DNA from: Bradyrhizobium tropiciagri
Lineage (GTDB): Bacteria; Pseudomonadota; Alphaproteobacteria; Rhizobiales; Xanthobacteraceae
Assembly (NCBI RefSeq): GCF_018130545.1
Contig: NZ_JAFCKF010000004.1
Span: forward strand, 507,501-571,500
Reading direction: 5' to 3'
DNA: 64,000 bases
Below the pieces are notes generated by a model. It worked only from the letters and a program-made list of their open reading frames with translations, was not told the DNA's origin and ran no database searches. A program made the translations under genes and the position numbers. Below are positions 7,848 through 20,087 of this stretch, piece after piece (the stretch's first letter is position 1; every line of letters begins with the position of its first letter).

Positions 7848-9809
7848 TCAGCCCGGTTTCCACATCGTGACCGAGCGACGCTCGAATGCTTCGCGGAATT
7901 GACGAGTGGATTCGGGAAGCAAGGCACCGGTGCCCCAGTCGAGGATCACCGCGTGGCTGCGGATCACGTCGAGCGCGTCGATCTCGCCGCTCCGGTAGCG
8001 CTGCGCCACCTTTTCGGGATCGAGCCGGACATTGGCAACGCGCTCGGCGCGGATTTTGGCGCGCAGCGCTTCGGTCGCGACTTTGTCGACCTCGTAGTTG
8101 CAGAGCTCCGCATCGATGGTGTGCACGACGACGCCATAGTCCTTGGCGGCGCGGGCGACCGAGACATAGTCGTCCTTGATGTCCTCGATCACGAGGTTCG
8201 GATCGCGCTCCAGCGGGTCGCCAAAGCCGCCGCCGCCGGCGGTCGGGCGCGAGAAGACGTCGCCTTCGCCGATCGGGACGTCAGAGAAGATCGAGCCGAG
8301 CCGTTCCTCGGCCGTGCTGCCCGCGCGCTTCAGAGTGAGGCCGTGCGGCATCGACGGCAAGCCGCCCTCGATGCCCCACACAATCGCGCGCTCGCGGTCG
8401 CAGATATAGGAGATCACCGTCTTCTCGGCCTGCAGCATCCGCGACGTCTTCGTGACGCCGGCGCCGCCGCGCCATTTGCCGGGACCGGGCGAGTCCCTGA
8501 GGATCTCGCATTCGGTGGTCAGGATCGGGTTGGCGCGCTCCTGGCCTTCGACCGGCTGCGACATCAACCCGGTGCCGAAGCAGGCGGTCGTGACGTTGCT
8601 GCCGTCCTTGCCGTTGCGTCCGCCCCAGCCGCCGGGCAGCCAGTCGTAGAACATGAAGATCGGCTTGTCGGAGCTGCGGGCATCGAGGCCGCCGGTGAGC
8701 AGATATTCGAGATTGAAGGCGCAGGCGAGCGCGCGCTCCGGCATCAGCTTCGACCACATCTCGTAGATCGAGTTCATGATCTTCTCGAACGGCATCAGGA
8801 AGCCGGTGACCGCGATCGGCCATTTGGCGTCGACGATCGACCCTTCGGGCGCGATGATCTCGAAGCAGCGGTAGAAGCCGGAATTGAGCGGCAGATCGGG
8901 GAAGAAGGTCTTCATGCCGGCGGCGACGGCCGAAAACGTCGCGCCGAACGCCGAATTGTAGATCGAGCCGATGGTCGGATGGCTGCCGGTGAAGTCGTAG
9001 ATCGCGCGGTCGCCCTTGATCGTCATCTTGATGCGGATCGGTATCATGCCTTCGCCGCCGGCCGGATCGCGGTCGATGAAGTCGACCGTTTCCCATTCGC
9101 CGTCCGGAAGCGCTGCGATGCGCTGCCGTGCCGAGCGCTCGACATAGTCCTGTACGGCGGCAAGCCCGGTCTCGACGGTATCGCGGCCATATTTGCCGAC
9201 CAGGCGCAAGATCTCGCGTTCGCAGACGGCCGTCGCCTCGGCCTGGGCCTGGATGTCGCCGATGATCGAGGCCGGATCGCGCGTGTTGGAAGCAATCAGA
9301 TGGGCGACGTCCCTGCGCAAGCCATTCTTGTCGAACAGGCGCACCGGCGTGATCCGCAGGCCCTCGCGGAACATCTCGCGGGCGGCGACGTCGAACGATC
9401 CCGGCACGCTGCCGCCGACATCCGACCAGTGTCCGTTGGACTGGCTGAAAGCGATGATCTTGCCGTCGGCGAAGATCGGGCGGATCAACCGCACGTCGGA
9501 GAAGTGCGTGCCGCCGGCATAGGGGTCGTTGATGGCGAAGACGTCGCCCTCATGCATGTCGCCTTCGAAATGGCGCATGACGTCCTTGCAGGTGAAATGC
9601 AGCGTGCCGACGTGGACGGCGATATCCTGGTTGCCTTGCGCGGCGCATTCGCCATTGGCGTCATGCAGCGCGCTCGAGAAGTCACGGTTGTAGATCACGA
9701 AGGAATAGCAAGTCCGCAGCACCTGCTCGCCCATCTGGTCGACGCTGGTGATGAAGGAGTTCTTCAGGACCTCGAAGGTCACGGGATCGAGCGGGAGAGC
9801 TCCGGTCAT
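7848..9809 (-). CDS. Hydantoinase B/oxoprolinase family protein
   Basis: Beta subunit (653 aa) of the ATP-dependent hydantoinase/5-oxoprolinase/acetone carboxylase superfamily. The family opening is present (DPVTFEVLKNSFITSVDQMGEQVLRT). Metal and active-site segments typical of HyuB can be read: HVGTLHFTC, FAINDPYAGGTHFSDVRLI and the glycine-rich ERDPNLV/TAGGGGFGDPLERDP near the C-terminus. It pairs with HyuA, whose stop codon is 3 bp upstream. The family opens lactam, hydantoin or imide rings with ATP, or carboxylates ketones. Beside a molybdenum hydroxylase, ring opening of a hydroxylated N-heterocycle is the more likely role. The precise substrate cannot be read from the sequence. Confidence 0.92.
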   Translation of the reverse strand: MTGALPLDPVTFEVLKNSFITSVDQMGEQVLRTCYSFVIYNRDFSSALHDANGECAAQGNQDIAVHVGTLHFTCKDVMRHFEGDMHEGDVFAINDPYAGGTHFSDVRLIRPIFADGKIIAFSQSNGHWSDVGGSVPGSFDVAAREMFREGLRITPVRLFDKNGLRRDVAHLIASNTRDPASIIGDIQAQAEATAVCEREILRLVGKYGRDTVETGLAAVQDYVERSARQRIAALPDGEWETVDFIDRDPAGGEGMIPIRIKMTIKGDRAIYDFTGSHPTIGSIYNSAFGATFSAVAAGMKTFFPDLPLNSGFYRCFEIIAPEGSIVDAKWPIAVTGFLMPFEKIMNSIYEMWSKLMPERALACAFNLEYLLTGGLDARSSDKPIFMFYDWLPGGWGGRNGKDGSNVTTACFGTGLMSQPVEGQERANPILTTECEILRDSPGPGKWRGGAGVTKTSRMLQAEKTVISYICDRERAIVWGIEGGLPSMPHGLTLKRAGSTAEERLGSIFSDVPIGEGDVFSRPTAGGGGFGDPLERDPNLVIEDIKDDYVSVARAAKDYGVVVHTIDAELCNYEVDKVATEALRAKIRAERVANVRLDPEKVAQRYRSGEIDALDVIRSHAVILDWGTGALLPESTRQFREAFERRSVTMWKPG

Positions 9810-9812
9810 GGC

Positions 9813-11840
<2,028 letters not shown>

Positions 11841-12224
11841 GCGTCTTCCTTTCGAACAAGCGTTTCGCCGATCTTAGGCAGAGCGGCGGCTTGCCTTCTT
11901 GACGCTGAGCGCAGGAAGATTTGTGCGAGAGAGCGCACCCGCACCGGGGCAGGGCTATCGCAAATAGCTCGCCTCCGCACGGGCGCACTGCAAAACATCG
12001 AAAACAACCCCATGCAAAGTAGCCGGCGGCGCGCCGGCATTCGACACTTGACATGTCGGGCAAATCAGGAGTAATATTCTATTATTCAGAAACCGTGAAG
12101 GCGCCTCACCCCGCGCTATGGGACATGGCCGTAGCCATATGCGATTGCCCTGCATGGGGGCATACCTGCCCGGACCGGCGGCAGCGGGCTGACCAGGAAA
12201 CGATCAGACGAGCGTGTGCGCGTC
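11841..12224. other. Gene-free upstream region of the hyuA operon
   Basis: A 384-bp stretch between hyuA and the 3' end of the AraC gene, both on the minus strand. It holds a 7-bp inverted repeat (GCCGGCG/CGCCGGC, 12022-12038), a local AT-rich patch at 12065-12095, and a plus-strand promoter-like pair listed separately. I found no convincing long ORF. The operon promoter for hyuA should lie here on the minus strand, but I could not assign it. Confidence 0.6.
12048..12077 (+). promoter_or_regulatory. Candidate sigma-70-like promoter pointing away from hyuA
   Basis: TTGACA at 12048-12053 and TAATAT at 12072-12077, separated by 18 bp, form a near-consensus pair on the plus strand. Both matches are strong for such a GC-rich genome. 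The pair points into the antisense side of the AraC gene, with no convincing ORF directly downstream, so it could drive an antisense or small RNA. It is also possible that the match is coincidental. Confidence 0.4.
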
Positions 12225-13184
12225 TTAGGCGTTGGCGGTGCGCGAGGTGGCGCGTGCCTCGCTGGGGGTGCAGCCAAACCGGCTCCGATAGTTGCGGCTG
12301 AACTGCGCCTGGTCGGCAAAGCCCCATTGATAGGCGATTTCCGAAATGCTCTTGCGGCAGCTCGCATCGCGCAGCAAGGCGTCGCACATCGACAGTCGCT
12401 GGTTGCGGATATAGGCGCAGACGGTCAGGCCCTCGCCCTCGAAGATCTGGTGCAGATAGCGCAGCGAAATGCCGCAGCCTTCGGCGATCATCTGCGGCGT
12501 CAGCCGCATGTCGTCGAGGCGGGCACGGATGAACTGCTCGCAGCGCAGCAGATGGCCGTTCCGCACCGAGGACGAATGGCCGGTCAGCACGCGGTCGTCG
12601 GATTCGATGGCCATCGCAAGCAGCTCGATCAGGTGCTTGCCCATCATCGCGCGTGCCGTCTCGTCCATTTCCTCAATGCGCTCGGCGGAGAGCCGCAGCG
12701 TGTCGACGAACAGCGCGCCGACGCTGCGGCTGGCGTCGAACTGCAGCGTGGCGAGCCGTTCGGGGCGGGAAATGCGCCCGCGCAGCACCGCGCTCGGGAT
12801 CTTCAGGCACCACAGCGCCGTCGGATCCTGATGGCTGAACTCGTAAGGCAGGTGGCTACGCTCGATCAGGAATGCGCCGGGACGGCAGTGCACGACCTTG
12901 CCGTCCTGCTCGAAGCGGATTTCGGCGAGCTCGGGCACCGTGATCAGGAAGGATTCCTCCCGCTCGCTCAGGAGGTGCCGCTCGTGGCGCTTGTACAGCA
13001 GGCCATTGGCGATGTTGCGCGACACCGAGAGAGGACCCATCGACCAGGCGCCGAGGCGCGCATTGAAGTCGCGCGTGCTCGGGAAACGCAGGTCGAGCGA
13101 GTAATAGGTTCGCGAAACCACTTCCTGCCAGTACTGGCGGCGGCTCTGCAACGGAATGTCGTTGGTCGTGTAGGTGACTTGCAT
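12225..13184 (-). CDS. AraC-family transcriptional regulator
   Basis: A 319-aa regulator. The N-terminal ~190 residues look like the AraC_binding_2 ligand domain of FeaR-like regulators (YWQEVVSRTYYSLD, GPLSVSRNIANG, LAEIRFEQDGKVV). The C-terminal ~100 residues hold the two helix-turn-helix motifs, ending SEIAYQWGFADQAQFSRNYR, the classic AraC signature. It is encoded directly upstream of the hydantoinase operon on the same strand, so it is a good candidate activator of it. The LysR gene ends 105 bp before it starts. Its inducer is unknown. Confidence 0.88.
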   Translation of the reverse strand: MQVTYTTNDIPLQSRRQYWQEVVSRTYYSLDLRFPSTRDFNARLGAWSMGPLSVSRNIANGLLYKRHERHLLSEREESFLITVPELAEIRFEQDGKVVHCRPGAFLIERSHLPYEFSHQDPTALWCLKIPSAVLRGRISRPERLATLQFDASRSVGALFVDTLRLSAERIEEMDETARAMMGKHLIELLAMAIESDDRVLTGHSSSVRNGHLLRCEQFIRARLDDMRLTPQMIAEGCGISLRYLHQIFEGEGLTVCAYIRNQRLSMCDALLRDASCRKSISEIAYQWGFADQAQFSRNYRSRFGCTPSEARATSRTANA

Positions 13185-13289
13185 GTTTCACTCCCGCCGC
13201 CGGCTGTGCCTCCGGTCGTCGTGTCCCCGGCTAAAGTTTGGCGAGGACTGCCGGACGGCGTCAAGTCGAATAAAACGGAAACAGATATT

Positions 13290-14255
13290 CTAGATTTCGA
13301 TCGCCTCCTCGGCCTGCTGCCGGTGATCCATGCTGACCGGGGGCCGGGCCGGCCCGACGCCGGCGACCGCAAAGCGCATGAAATCGCGGAATGCCATTGC
13401 CGCTTCCGACGGCTTGGTGTCGCGACGCCAGGCCAGGCCGATGTCCATGCTGGGCACCTCGTCCTCGATGACGCGGGTCTCGATCCGCTGTCCCTCCAGC
13501 GACCAGGGCCGGTAGATCAGGTCGGAGAGGATCGCGATCCCCATGCCGCCAGCGACCATCGAGCGCACGGCTTCGACCGAGGAGGTGCGGAAGATCGTCT
13601 TCGGCTCGAGCGAGGCGTTGCTCCAGTAGCGCATCGAGGTGTGCTTGGCCTCGTCGACGGTGAGCATGACGTAGGGATAGGTCGCGATCTCGGCGAGGTG
13701 AACCCGCTCGGCGCGGGTCAGCGGATGCTCCGGTGCAAGCCACAGCCGGCGCGGTGATCGCAGCAATGTCTCGCTGGTGAGCTTCGTGTTGTCGCGCAGG
13801 TTCGAAACCAGCATCACCGCGAGATCGAGCGCGCCGTCGACGAGCGCGCGTTCGAGCACGTCGCGCGGCGCCTCGAACAGCTCGATCGTGATGCCGGGGA
13901 AGCTCGCCTGGAAGCGCATCTGATGGCGCGGCAGGAAGTAGCCCGACACGGTATAGGTGACGCCGATGCGGACCGTTCCGAACAAGGGCCCGGCGGACAT
14001 CTGCGTGCTGCGCACCGCTTCGGCGACAGTGGCGAGGATTTGGCGGCCCTGCGACAGGAACCGGCTGCCCTCCATGGTGACGATCACGCCGTTCGGCGTG
14101 CGTTCCAGCAGGCGCGCGCAGACGGTGGCTTCGAGCTGCTGAATCGCCGCGGTGACCGCCGATTGCGAGACATTGAGGTCGATCGCCGCCTGGCTGATCC
14201 GCCCGGTCTCGGCGGCGGCGACAAAGTAGCGGATTTGTTTCAGAGAAACGGACAT
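13290..14255 (-). CDS. LysR-family transcriptional regulator
   Basis: A 321-aa LysR-type regulator. The N-terminal winged helix-turn-helix reads MSVSLKQIRYFVAAAETG with recognition segment LNVSQSAVTAAIQQLE, followed by a substrate-binding domain. I chose the ATG at 14255 because the longer upstream extension has no family character. The effector domain (RSPRRLWLAPEHPL, YPYVMLTVDEA, SVEAVRSMVAGGMGIAIL, YRPWSLEG) is closely similar to that of the LysR protein encoded at 23674-24594. The two regulators therefore flank the Liv/Pxp-like operon and probably arose by duplication. Confidence 0.9.
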   Translation of the reverse strand: MSVSLKQIRYFVAAAETGRISQAAIDLNVSQSAVTAAIQQLEATVCARLLERTPNGVIVTMEGSRFLSQGRQILATVAEAVRSTQMSAGPLFGTVRIGVTYTVSGYFLPRHQMRFQASFPGITIELFEAPRDVLERALVDGALDLAVMLVSNLRDNTKLTSETLLRSPRRLWLAPEHPLTRAERVHLAEIATYPYVMLTVDEAKHTSMRYWSNASLEPKTIFRTSSVEAVRSMVAGGMGIAILSDLIYRPWSLEGQRIETRVIEDEVPSMDIGLAWRRDTKPSEAAMAFRDFMRFAVAGVGPARPPVSMDHRQQAEEAIEI

Positions 14256-14465
14256 CGCGGTTGTTCCGATGCTGCCTAACCCATGAGCGGTGCTCCTCAG
14301 CCCGGCGGTATTCTTTGCAACTCTCGTGCCGACAGGTCGAGAATACGCGGTGATGCCGATTCCAGACGTGAGAGGCCGCAACCGACGGCCCGGAGCGTAG
14401 GACGTGATCACGCGGTCACCGGATCGGTGACCGCGGCCTTGGCGGACTGGGCAGGTGAGTGGCGA

Positions 14466-15443
14466 CTATGCCAGTGCGCTGTGCAGCCTGCCGAGCAACT
14501 CCGAGCGGCTTTTGCGCGCCGCGAGCGCCTCGTTCATGTCGACCTTGACGAACTTCACCGGCGTGTTGGGCTGAAGCTGGCCGATCAGATCCATGTCCGC
14601 GGCGATCACGGTGCCGACCATGAAGTAGCCGCCGCCGGAGACGGCGTCACGATGCAACACGATCGGTTCGGTGCCGCCGGGAACCTGGATCGAGCCGTAG
14701 GGATAGCAGGCATCGGTGATGTTGGACGGGTCGGACCCGGCGCCGAACGGCGGTTCGCGCGGCACGAATTCGAGCGGCTTGCCGCCCTTGAAGCGGTAGC
14801 CGATCCGGTCCGCCTCCGGCGCGACCTTCCAGGTGTCGGAGAAAAACCCGTTGCCGGCCGCCTCGGTGATGCGATGCCAATAGAGGCCGGGCATCGCGCG
14901 CAGCTCCGTCGGCATACCGGCCGGTTGCCCGCGCAATTCTTTGGCGACGGAGCGGCCGTCCTTGACGGTCGCGGCGGCCCGGCCGACCGGCAGCTCGTCG
15001 CCGGCCTCGAGCTTGCGGCCCTTGAAGCCACCGAGCGCGCCGAGCGCGTAGGTCGAGCGCGAGCCGAGCACCACGGGCACATCGATGCCGCCGGCGACGG
15101 CGATATAGCCGCGCGCGCCCTGCTTGAGGAAGTCGAACGAGAGAATTTGGCCGCGCTTCACCTTGAAGCTGGTCCAGGTCTCGCGCGGCTCGCCGTCGAG
15201 TTTCGGCGGCAGCTCCGCGCCGGTGATCGCGACGATCGCATCCTCGGTGAATTCGAGCTCGGGTCCCATGAACACGGCTTCAAGCACCGCCGCGCCCGCC
15301 TCGTTGCCGACCAGAAGGTTGGCGGCGACCAGTGCGTGGCGGTCCATTCCGCCGGAGAGCGGGATGCCGATGTGATAATAGCCGGGACGTCCGAGGTCTT
15401 GCACGGTGGTCGCAAGACCCGGCTTCAAAACCTTAACGGCCAT
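14466..15443 (-). CDS. KipA/PxpC-like protein (AHS2 domain)
   Basis: A 325-aa protein of the biotin-dependent carboxyltransferase/5-oxoprolinase subunit C (KipA, AHS2) family. The opening KPGLATTVQDLGRPGYYHIG and SGGMDRHALVAANLLVGN are diagnostic. The same fold forms half of the carboxyltransferase domain of urea carboxylase. It overlaps the end of the KipI-like gene by 11 bp, so I chose the start MAVKVLKPG at 15443. With a biotin carboxylase and a biotin carrier in the operon, a true carboxyltransferase role is as plausible as oxoprolinase. Confidence 0.87.
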   Translation of the reverse strand: MAVKVLKPGLATTVQDLGRPGYYHIGIPLSGGMDRHALVAANLLVGNEAGAAVLEAVFMGPELEFTEDAIVAITGAELPPKLDGEPRETWTSFKVKRGQILSFDFLKQGARGYIAVAGGIDVPVVLGSRSTYALGALGGFKGRKLEAGDELPVGRAAATVKDGRSVAKELRGQPAGMPTELRAMPGLYWHRITEAAGNGFFSDTWKVAPEADRIGYRFKGGKPLEFVPREPPFGAGSDPSNITDACYPYGSIQVPGGTEPIVLHRDAVSGGGYFMVGTVIAADMDLIGQLQPNTPVKFVKVDMNEALAARKSRSELLGRLHSALA

Positions 15444-16308
15444 GGAGAACTCCATCGAGCTTGCTGTTGTAGCCATCGATGTCGCGGTTGAACTCGGTCA
15501 GCGAGAACGAGACATCACGGATGATCGGCGCAAAGCGCCCGGCGTCGACGTCGGCGACCGCGGCGTCATACGCCGCCCGGTCGATCGGCTTCCACTTCAC
15601 GATGTCGCCCGGTTTGAACAGGCACATGAAGTCGCGCAAATAGCTGATGGTCTGGTTGGGGTCATAGATCGGCATCGGCGTGATGCCGAACATCTGATAG
15701 CCGCCGGCGCCGCGCACCGAATAGATGCAGCTGAAGCAGCCGCCGTGTCCGACGGTGAGTTTCGGCGTATCGGTGCGCGGGCGTAGATATTTCGGCGCCT
15801 GCAGCTGCCGCTTGCGTTCGACCATCTGGTAGAGGAAAGGCAATCCGGCGACGAAGCCGACCATCGACACGAACCAGGGCGCGCTGGAATGCGCCTTGAT
15901 GAAGGCCTCGACGCTGTCGAGGCCGTTGATGCGCGCGGCGTATTCGAGATCGGTACCTTCAGGGTTCTGATGCCGCTCGCGGAATCGCATCAAGGTTTCG
16001 TGGGTCCAGGGATCGTTGTAGAGCACCGGAATCTCGATGATCCGCGTCTTGATCACCGGCTCCGATTTCTCGGATGCGGAATCCAGCCGCTTCAGCTCGG
16101 TGAGCAGATCGTCGGGCTTGATCTGATCGGGATCGAACTTGACCTGATAGGACGCATTGGCCGGGCAGATCTCCGTGACGCCCTTGATCTTGGCGTCGCG
16201 CACCGCATTGGTGATGAAGAGGCTCTTGAAAAACGCCTCGAGCGACATCGCTTCGCCGACTTCGGCGAAGATGTGCTCGTCGCCGCCGAAGGAAAATCGG
16301 GTTTGCAT
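15433..16308 (-). CDS. KipI/PxpB-like protein (AHS1 domain), divergent
   Basis: A 291-aa member of the AHS1 (KipI/PxpB, allophanate-hydrolase subunit 1) family, longer than the roughly 220-240 residues usual for PxpB. The family core is still visible but altered. SMVGFVAGLPFLYQM stands where relatives have GFxPGFPYLGGL, and GHGGCFSCIYSVRGAGGYQMFGITP replaces the usual VPxGSVGIAGxQTGIYP...GGWxLIGRTP. I chose the start MQTRFSFGGDEH; the longer reading upstream has no family character. It is followed by the KipA-like gene with an 11-bp overlap. Divergence suggests a substrate other than 5-oxoproline. Confidence 0.82.
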   Translation of the reverse strand: MQTRFSFGGDEHIFAEVGEAMSLEAFFKSLFITNAVRDAKIKGVTEICPANASYQVKFDPDQIKPDDLLTELKRLDSASEKSEPVIKTRIIEIPVLYNDPWTHETLMRFRERHQNPEGTDLEYAARINGLDSVEAFIKAHSSAPWFVSMVGFVAGLPFLYQMVERKRQLQAPKYLRPRTDTPKLTVGHGGCFSCIYSVRGAGGYQMFGITPMPIYDPNQTISYLRDFMCLFKPGDIVKWKPIDRAAYDAAVADVDAGRFAPIIRDVSFSLTEFNRDIDGYNSKLDGVLHGR

Positions 16309-16351
16309 GACTAGCGGCCTCCTGTTGCTGACGGGGCGGATTGTCTCGTGA

Positions 16352-17752
<1,401 letters not shown>

Positions 17753-17758
17753 GGCTGG

Positions 17759-18001
17759 TCAGACGTCGATTTCGGCGAGCGGCTGGCCGGCCATCACGGC
17801 GTCCTCATTCTCGACCAGGAAGCCGATGATCTTGCCGGTGACGCCGGCTTTCACCTCGTTGAACGATTTCATCACCTCGATGAGCCCGATCGTGTCGCTC
17901 TCGGCGACGACATCGCCGTCGTTCTTGTAGACCGGCTTGTCGGGCGCGGGCTTGCGATAGAAGATGCCCGGGAGCGGCGAGAAGATCTGCTGGGTGGCCA
18001 T
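17759..18001 (-). CDS. Stand-alone biotin carboxyl carrier domain
   Basis: An 80-aa protein consisting of a biotinyl/lipoyl attachment domain only. The biotinylated lysine should be Lys45 in EVMKSFNEV, a variant of the usual AMKM. MATQQIFSPLPGIFY opens the barrel and NEDAVMAGQPLAEIDV closes it. Housekeeping AccB carries a long N-terminal linker that is missing here. I chose the ATG at 18001; longer in-frame readings overlap the PxpA-like gene. It would shuttle the carboxyl group between the adjacent biotin carboxylase and the AHS1/AHS2 proteins. Confidence 0.9.
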   Translation of the reverse strand: MATQQIFSPLPGIFYRKPAPDKPVYKNDGDVVAESDTIGLIEVMKSFNEVKAGVTGKIIGFLVENEDAVMAGQPLAEIDV

Positions 18002-18042
18002 GGTTTCCTCTTTGAGAATCTTTGCTTCGTTGCCGCGATGGT

Positions 18043-18771
18043 TCAGCGCGCGGTGAGATACGGGCGGACCGCTTCGCGGACGGCCTCGGCGATGGCGACT
18101 GCGTTCGGCGTGTCGGAGTGGATGCAGATCGAATCGGCGCCGACCACGATATCGTTTCCCGCCACCGTGCGCGTCTTGCCCTCGTTGACGGCCCTTGCGC
18201 ATCGGCTCGCGGCATCGACCGGATCCTTGGCCTCGTGCTCGCGGGTGATGATCAGGCTGCCGTCGCCATTGTAGTCGAGGTCGGCATAGTATTCGGCGAC
18301 GAAAGCGTGGCCGCGACGCTCATAGACTTGCTGGTGCAGCGTTCCCTTCATGCCGAGCAGCGGCACCTTGTAGACGTCGGCGGCGTCAGCCACGGCCTCG
18401 GCGATCTCCTCGCTGCGCGAGGCCATGCCGTAGAGCGCGCCGTGCGGCTTGATGTGATTGAGCGGCATGCCCTCGGCATCGAGGAATGCCTTGAGCGCGC
18501 CGATCTGATAGAGCAGGCAGTTGCCGAGCTCCTCGCGGCTGATCTTCATCTCGCGGCGACCAAATCCCTGCAGATCCGGCAGCGAAGGGTGCGCGCCGAC
18601 CTTGACGCCGAACTGCTTGGCGAGCTGCACGGTCTTGCGCATGTGATTGAAGTCGGAGGCATGAAAGCCGCAAGCGACGTTCGCGACGTCGATATGGGGC
18701 ATCAATGCCTTGTCGTCGCCCATCTTGTAGAGGCCGTAGGCCTCGCCCATGTCGCAGTTGATCACGACCAT
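18043..18771 (-). CDS. LamB/YcsF (PxpA-like) family protein
   Basis: A 242-aa member of the YcsF/PxpA family, the component of bacterial 5-oxoprolinase PxpABC thought to carry the hydrolytic site. Seen motifs are INCDMGEAYGLYK, ACGFHASDFNHMRKT, VGAHPSLPDLQGFGRR and HIKPHGALYG. They match the family blocks (DLGEGFG, CGFHAGDP, GAHPSYPD, VKPHGALY) but with clear substitutions, suggesting a subfamily. The start MVVINCDMGE at 18771 follows an AAGGA at a good distance. It lies between the binding-protein and biotin-carrier genes, which ties uptake, carboxylation and hydrolysis into one operon. Confidence 0.9.
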   Translation of the reverse strand: MVVINCDMGEAYGLYKMGDDKALMPHIDVANVACGFHASDFNHMRKTVQLAKQFGVKVGAHPSLPDLQGFGRREMKISREELGNCLLYQIGALKAFLDAEGMPLNHIKPHGALYGMASRSEEIAEAVADAADVYKVPLLGMKGTLHQQVYERRGHAFVAEYYADLDYNGDGSLIITREHEAKDPVDAASRCARAVNEGKTRTVAGNDIVVGADSICIHSDTPNAVAIAEAVREAVRPYLTAR

Positions 18772-18868
18772 CTCCTGAGTTCCTTCCAACTGGCTTTGCA
18801 TACGACCGTCGACGCCGTCCGGATATTTCTGGCGCACCCGGACGGCGCGTGGCGGGGTTACGTGGACA

Positions 18869-20056
18869 TTATTTGGACACCAGATAATCGAGCGGGATCT
18901 TTTCCGAGATCGTCCACTGGTCGATCACCTTCGGCTTGCCGGCTTCGGTGTCGACGATCAGGTAACGGCCCTGGTTCTGGTGGTGGATGTCCTTGGTGAA
19001 GGTGCGCGGTCCGAACAGCGTGGGCTCGTTGTTCATCTTCTCGAGTTCGGCCACGACGGCCGCCGCATCGGTCGACTTGGCGCGTTCGACCGCCTTGGCC
19101 CAGACGTCGATCAGGACGTAGCCCGGATAGACGTACTGGCTGGACGGGTCGCCGCCGGTGATCTCCTTGTACTTCTTGTTGAACTCGTTGACCTTCGGGT
19201 TCGGATCGTCGCCATAGACCGAACCTTGAACCGGAACGTAGAAGTTCGAGAGGTCGGGGACGGCGTTCATCCAGTAACTGCCGTCGACGCCCGAGCCGTT
19301 GAGGATCATCGACTTGATGCCGGCGGCGCGGATCTGCTTGATGGCGGAGACGGCGCCTGGCATCATCGTGCAGAGCATGATGGCGTCAGGTTCCTTCGGC
19401 AGGCTCTTGATCCGCGTGATCTGCGAGGCGATCGAGGCATCGTCGTTCTTGAAGGTGTCGCTGCCGACCAGCTTCGCCTCCTTCAGCCGCGGCAGCATCC
19501 AGTCGAAGCCGTCGCAGATGCCCTTGTTGTAGACCGTCCAGCTGTCGAGCAGCCGATAGAAGCTGCGCGCGTTCTTCTTGGTGTAGGCCCATTCCGACAT
19601 CGTCGCGCCCTGCACCGGTGCCAGCACCGAGGCCGAGAACGAGAACGGGCCGACGCCGGGGATGCCGGCCTTGATCGACTCGGCGCAAAGGAAGAAGGAG
19701 ACCTTGCCGGCAGCCTGTGCCTGCAGCGCGGCGGGCGCGCCGAAATCGTAGTCGCAGGAAACGATCACGAGGTCGGCGCCCTGATCGAGCACCGCAAGAC
19801 CGGCCTTGGCGCCTTCGGCCTGGTCGGTCTTGGTGTCGGCAAACACCGGCTTGATCTTCTTGCCGAGCAGGCCGCCGGCCTTGTTGATCTCGTCGATCCG
19901 GATCAGCGCCGCGTCTTGCGCCGGCTTGTCATAGGCTTGCATGAAGCCGGATGCCGCGGTGGCAAATCCGACCACGATCTCGTCGGCCGCCTGGGCCGGC
20001 GTGAACCAGAGCGTGGCTGCTCCGGCCAAGATGCTGAGTAATGTCGTAACGCGCAT
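18869..20056 (-). CDS. Liv-type periplasmic substrate-binding protein
   Basis: A 395-aa periplasmic binding protein of the LivJ/LivK-like family (peripla_BP_6). It has a signal peptide ending TPAQAADE, then IVVGFATAASGFMQAYDKPAQ and INKAGGLLGKKIKPVF, standard for amide and branched-chain amino acid receptors. The start MRVTTLLS at 20056 gives a proper signal peptide; the upstream Met gives eight extra residues. It sits between the permease and PxpA-like genes. Members of this family bind amino acids, urea and short amides, consistent with a ureide or lactam substrate. The ligand cannot be read from the sequence. Confidence 0.9.
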   Translation of the reverse strand: MRVTTLLSILAGAATLWFTPAQAADEIVVGFATAASGFMQAYDKPAQDAALIRIDEINKAGGLLGKKIKPVFADTKTDQAEGAKAGLAVLDQGADLVIVSCDYDFGAPAALQAQAAGKVSFFLCAESIKAGIPGVGPFSFSASVLAPVQGATMSEWAYTKKNARSFYRLLDSWTVYNKGICDGFDWMLPRLKEAKLVGSDTFKNDDASIASQITRIKSLPKEPDAIMLCTMMPGAVSAIKQIRAAGIKSMILNGSGVDGSYWMNAVPDLSNFYVPVQGSVYGDDPNPKVNEFNKKYKEITGGDPSSQYVYPGYVLIDVWAKAVERAKSTDAAAVVAELEKMNNEPTLFGPRTFTKDIHHQNQGRYLIVDTEAGKPKVIDQWTISEKIPLDYLVSK

Positions 20057-20087
20057 AACCCCACTCCTCCAATTGTACAAACAAGTG

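Noticed and set aside
14308-14346. Inverted repeat GTATTCT / AGAATAC upstream of the LysR gene
   Set aside because: Only a 7-bp arm with a 25-bp spacing. It could be a regulator site, but nothing else supports it.
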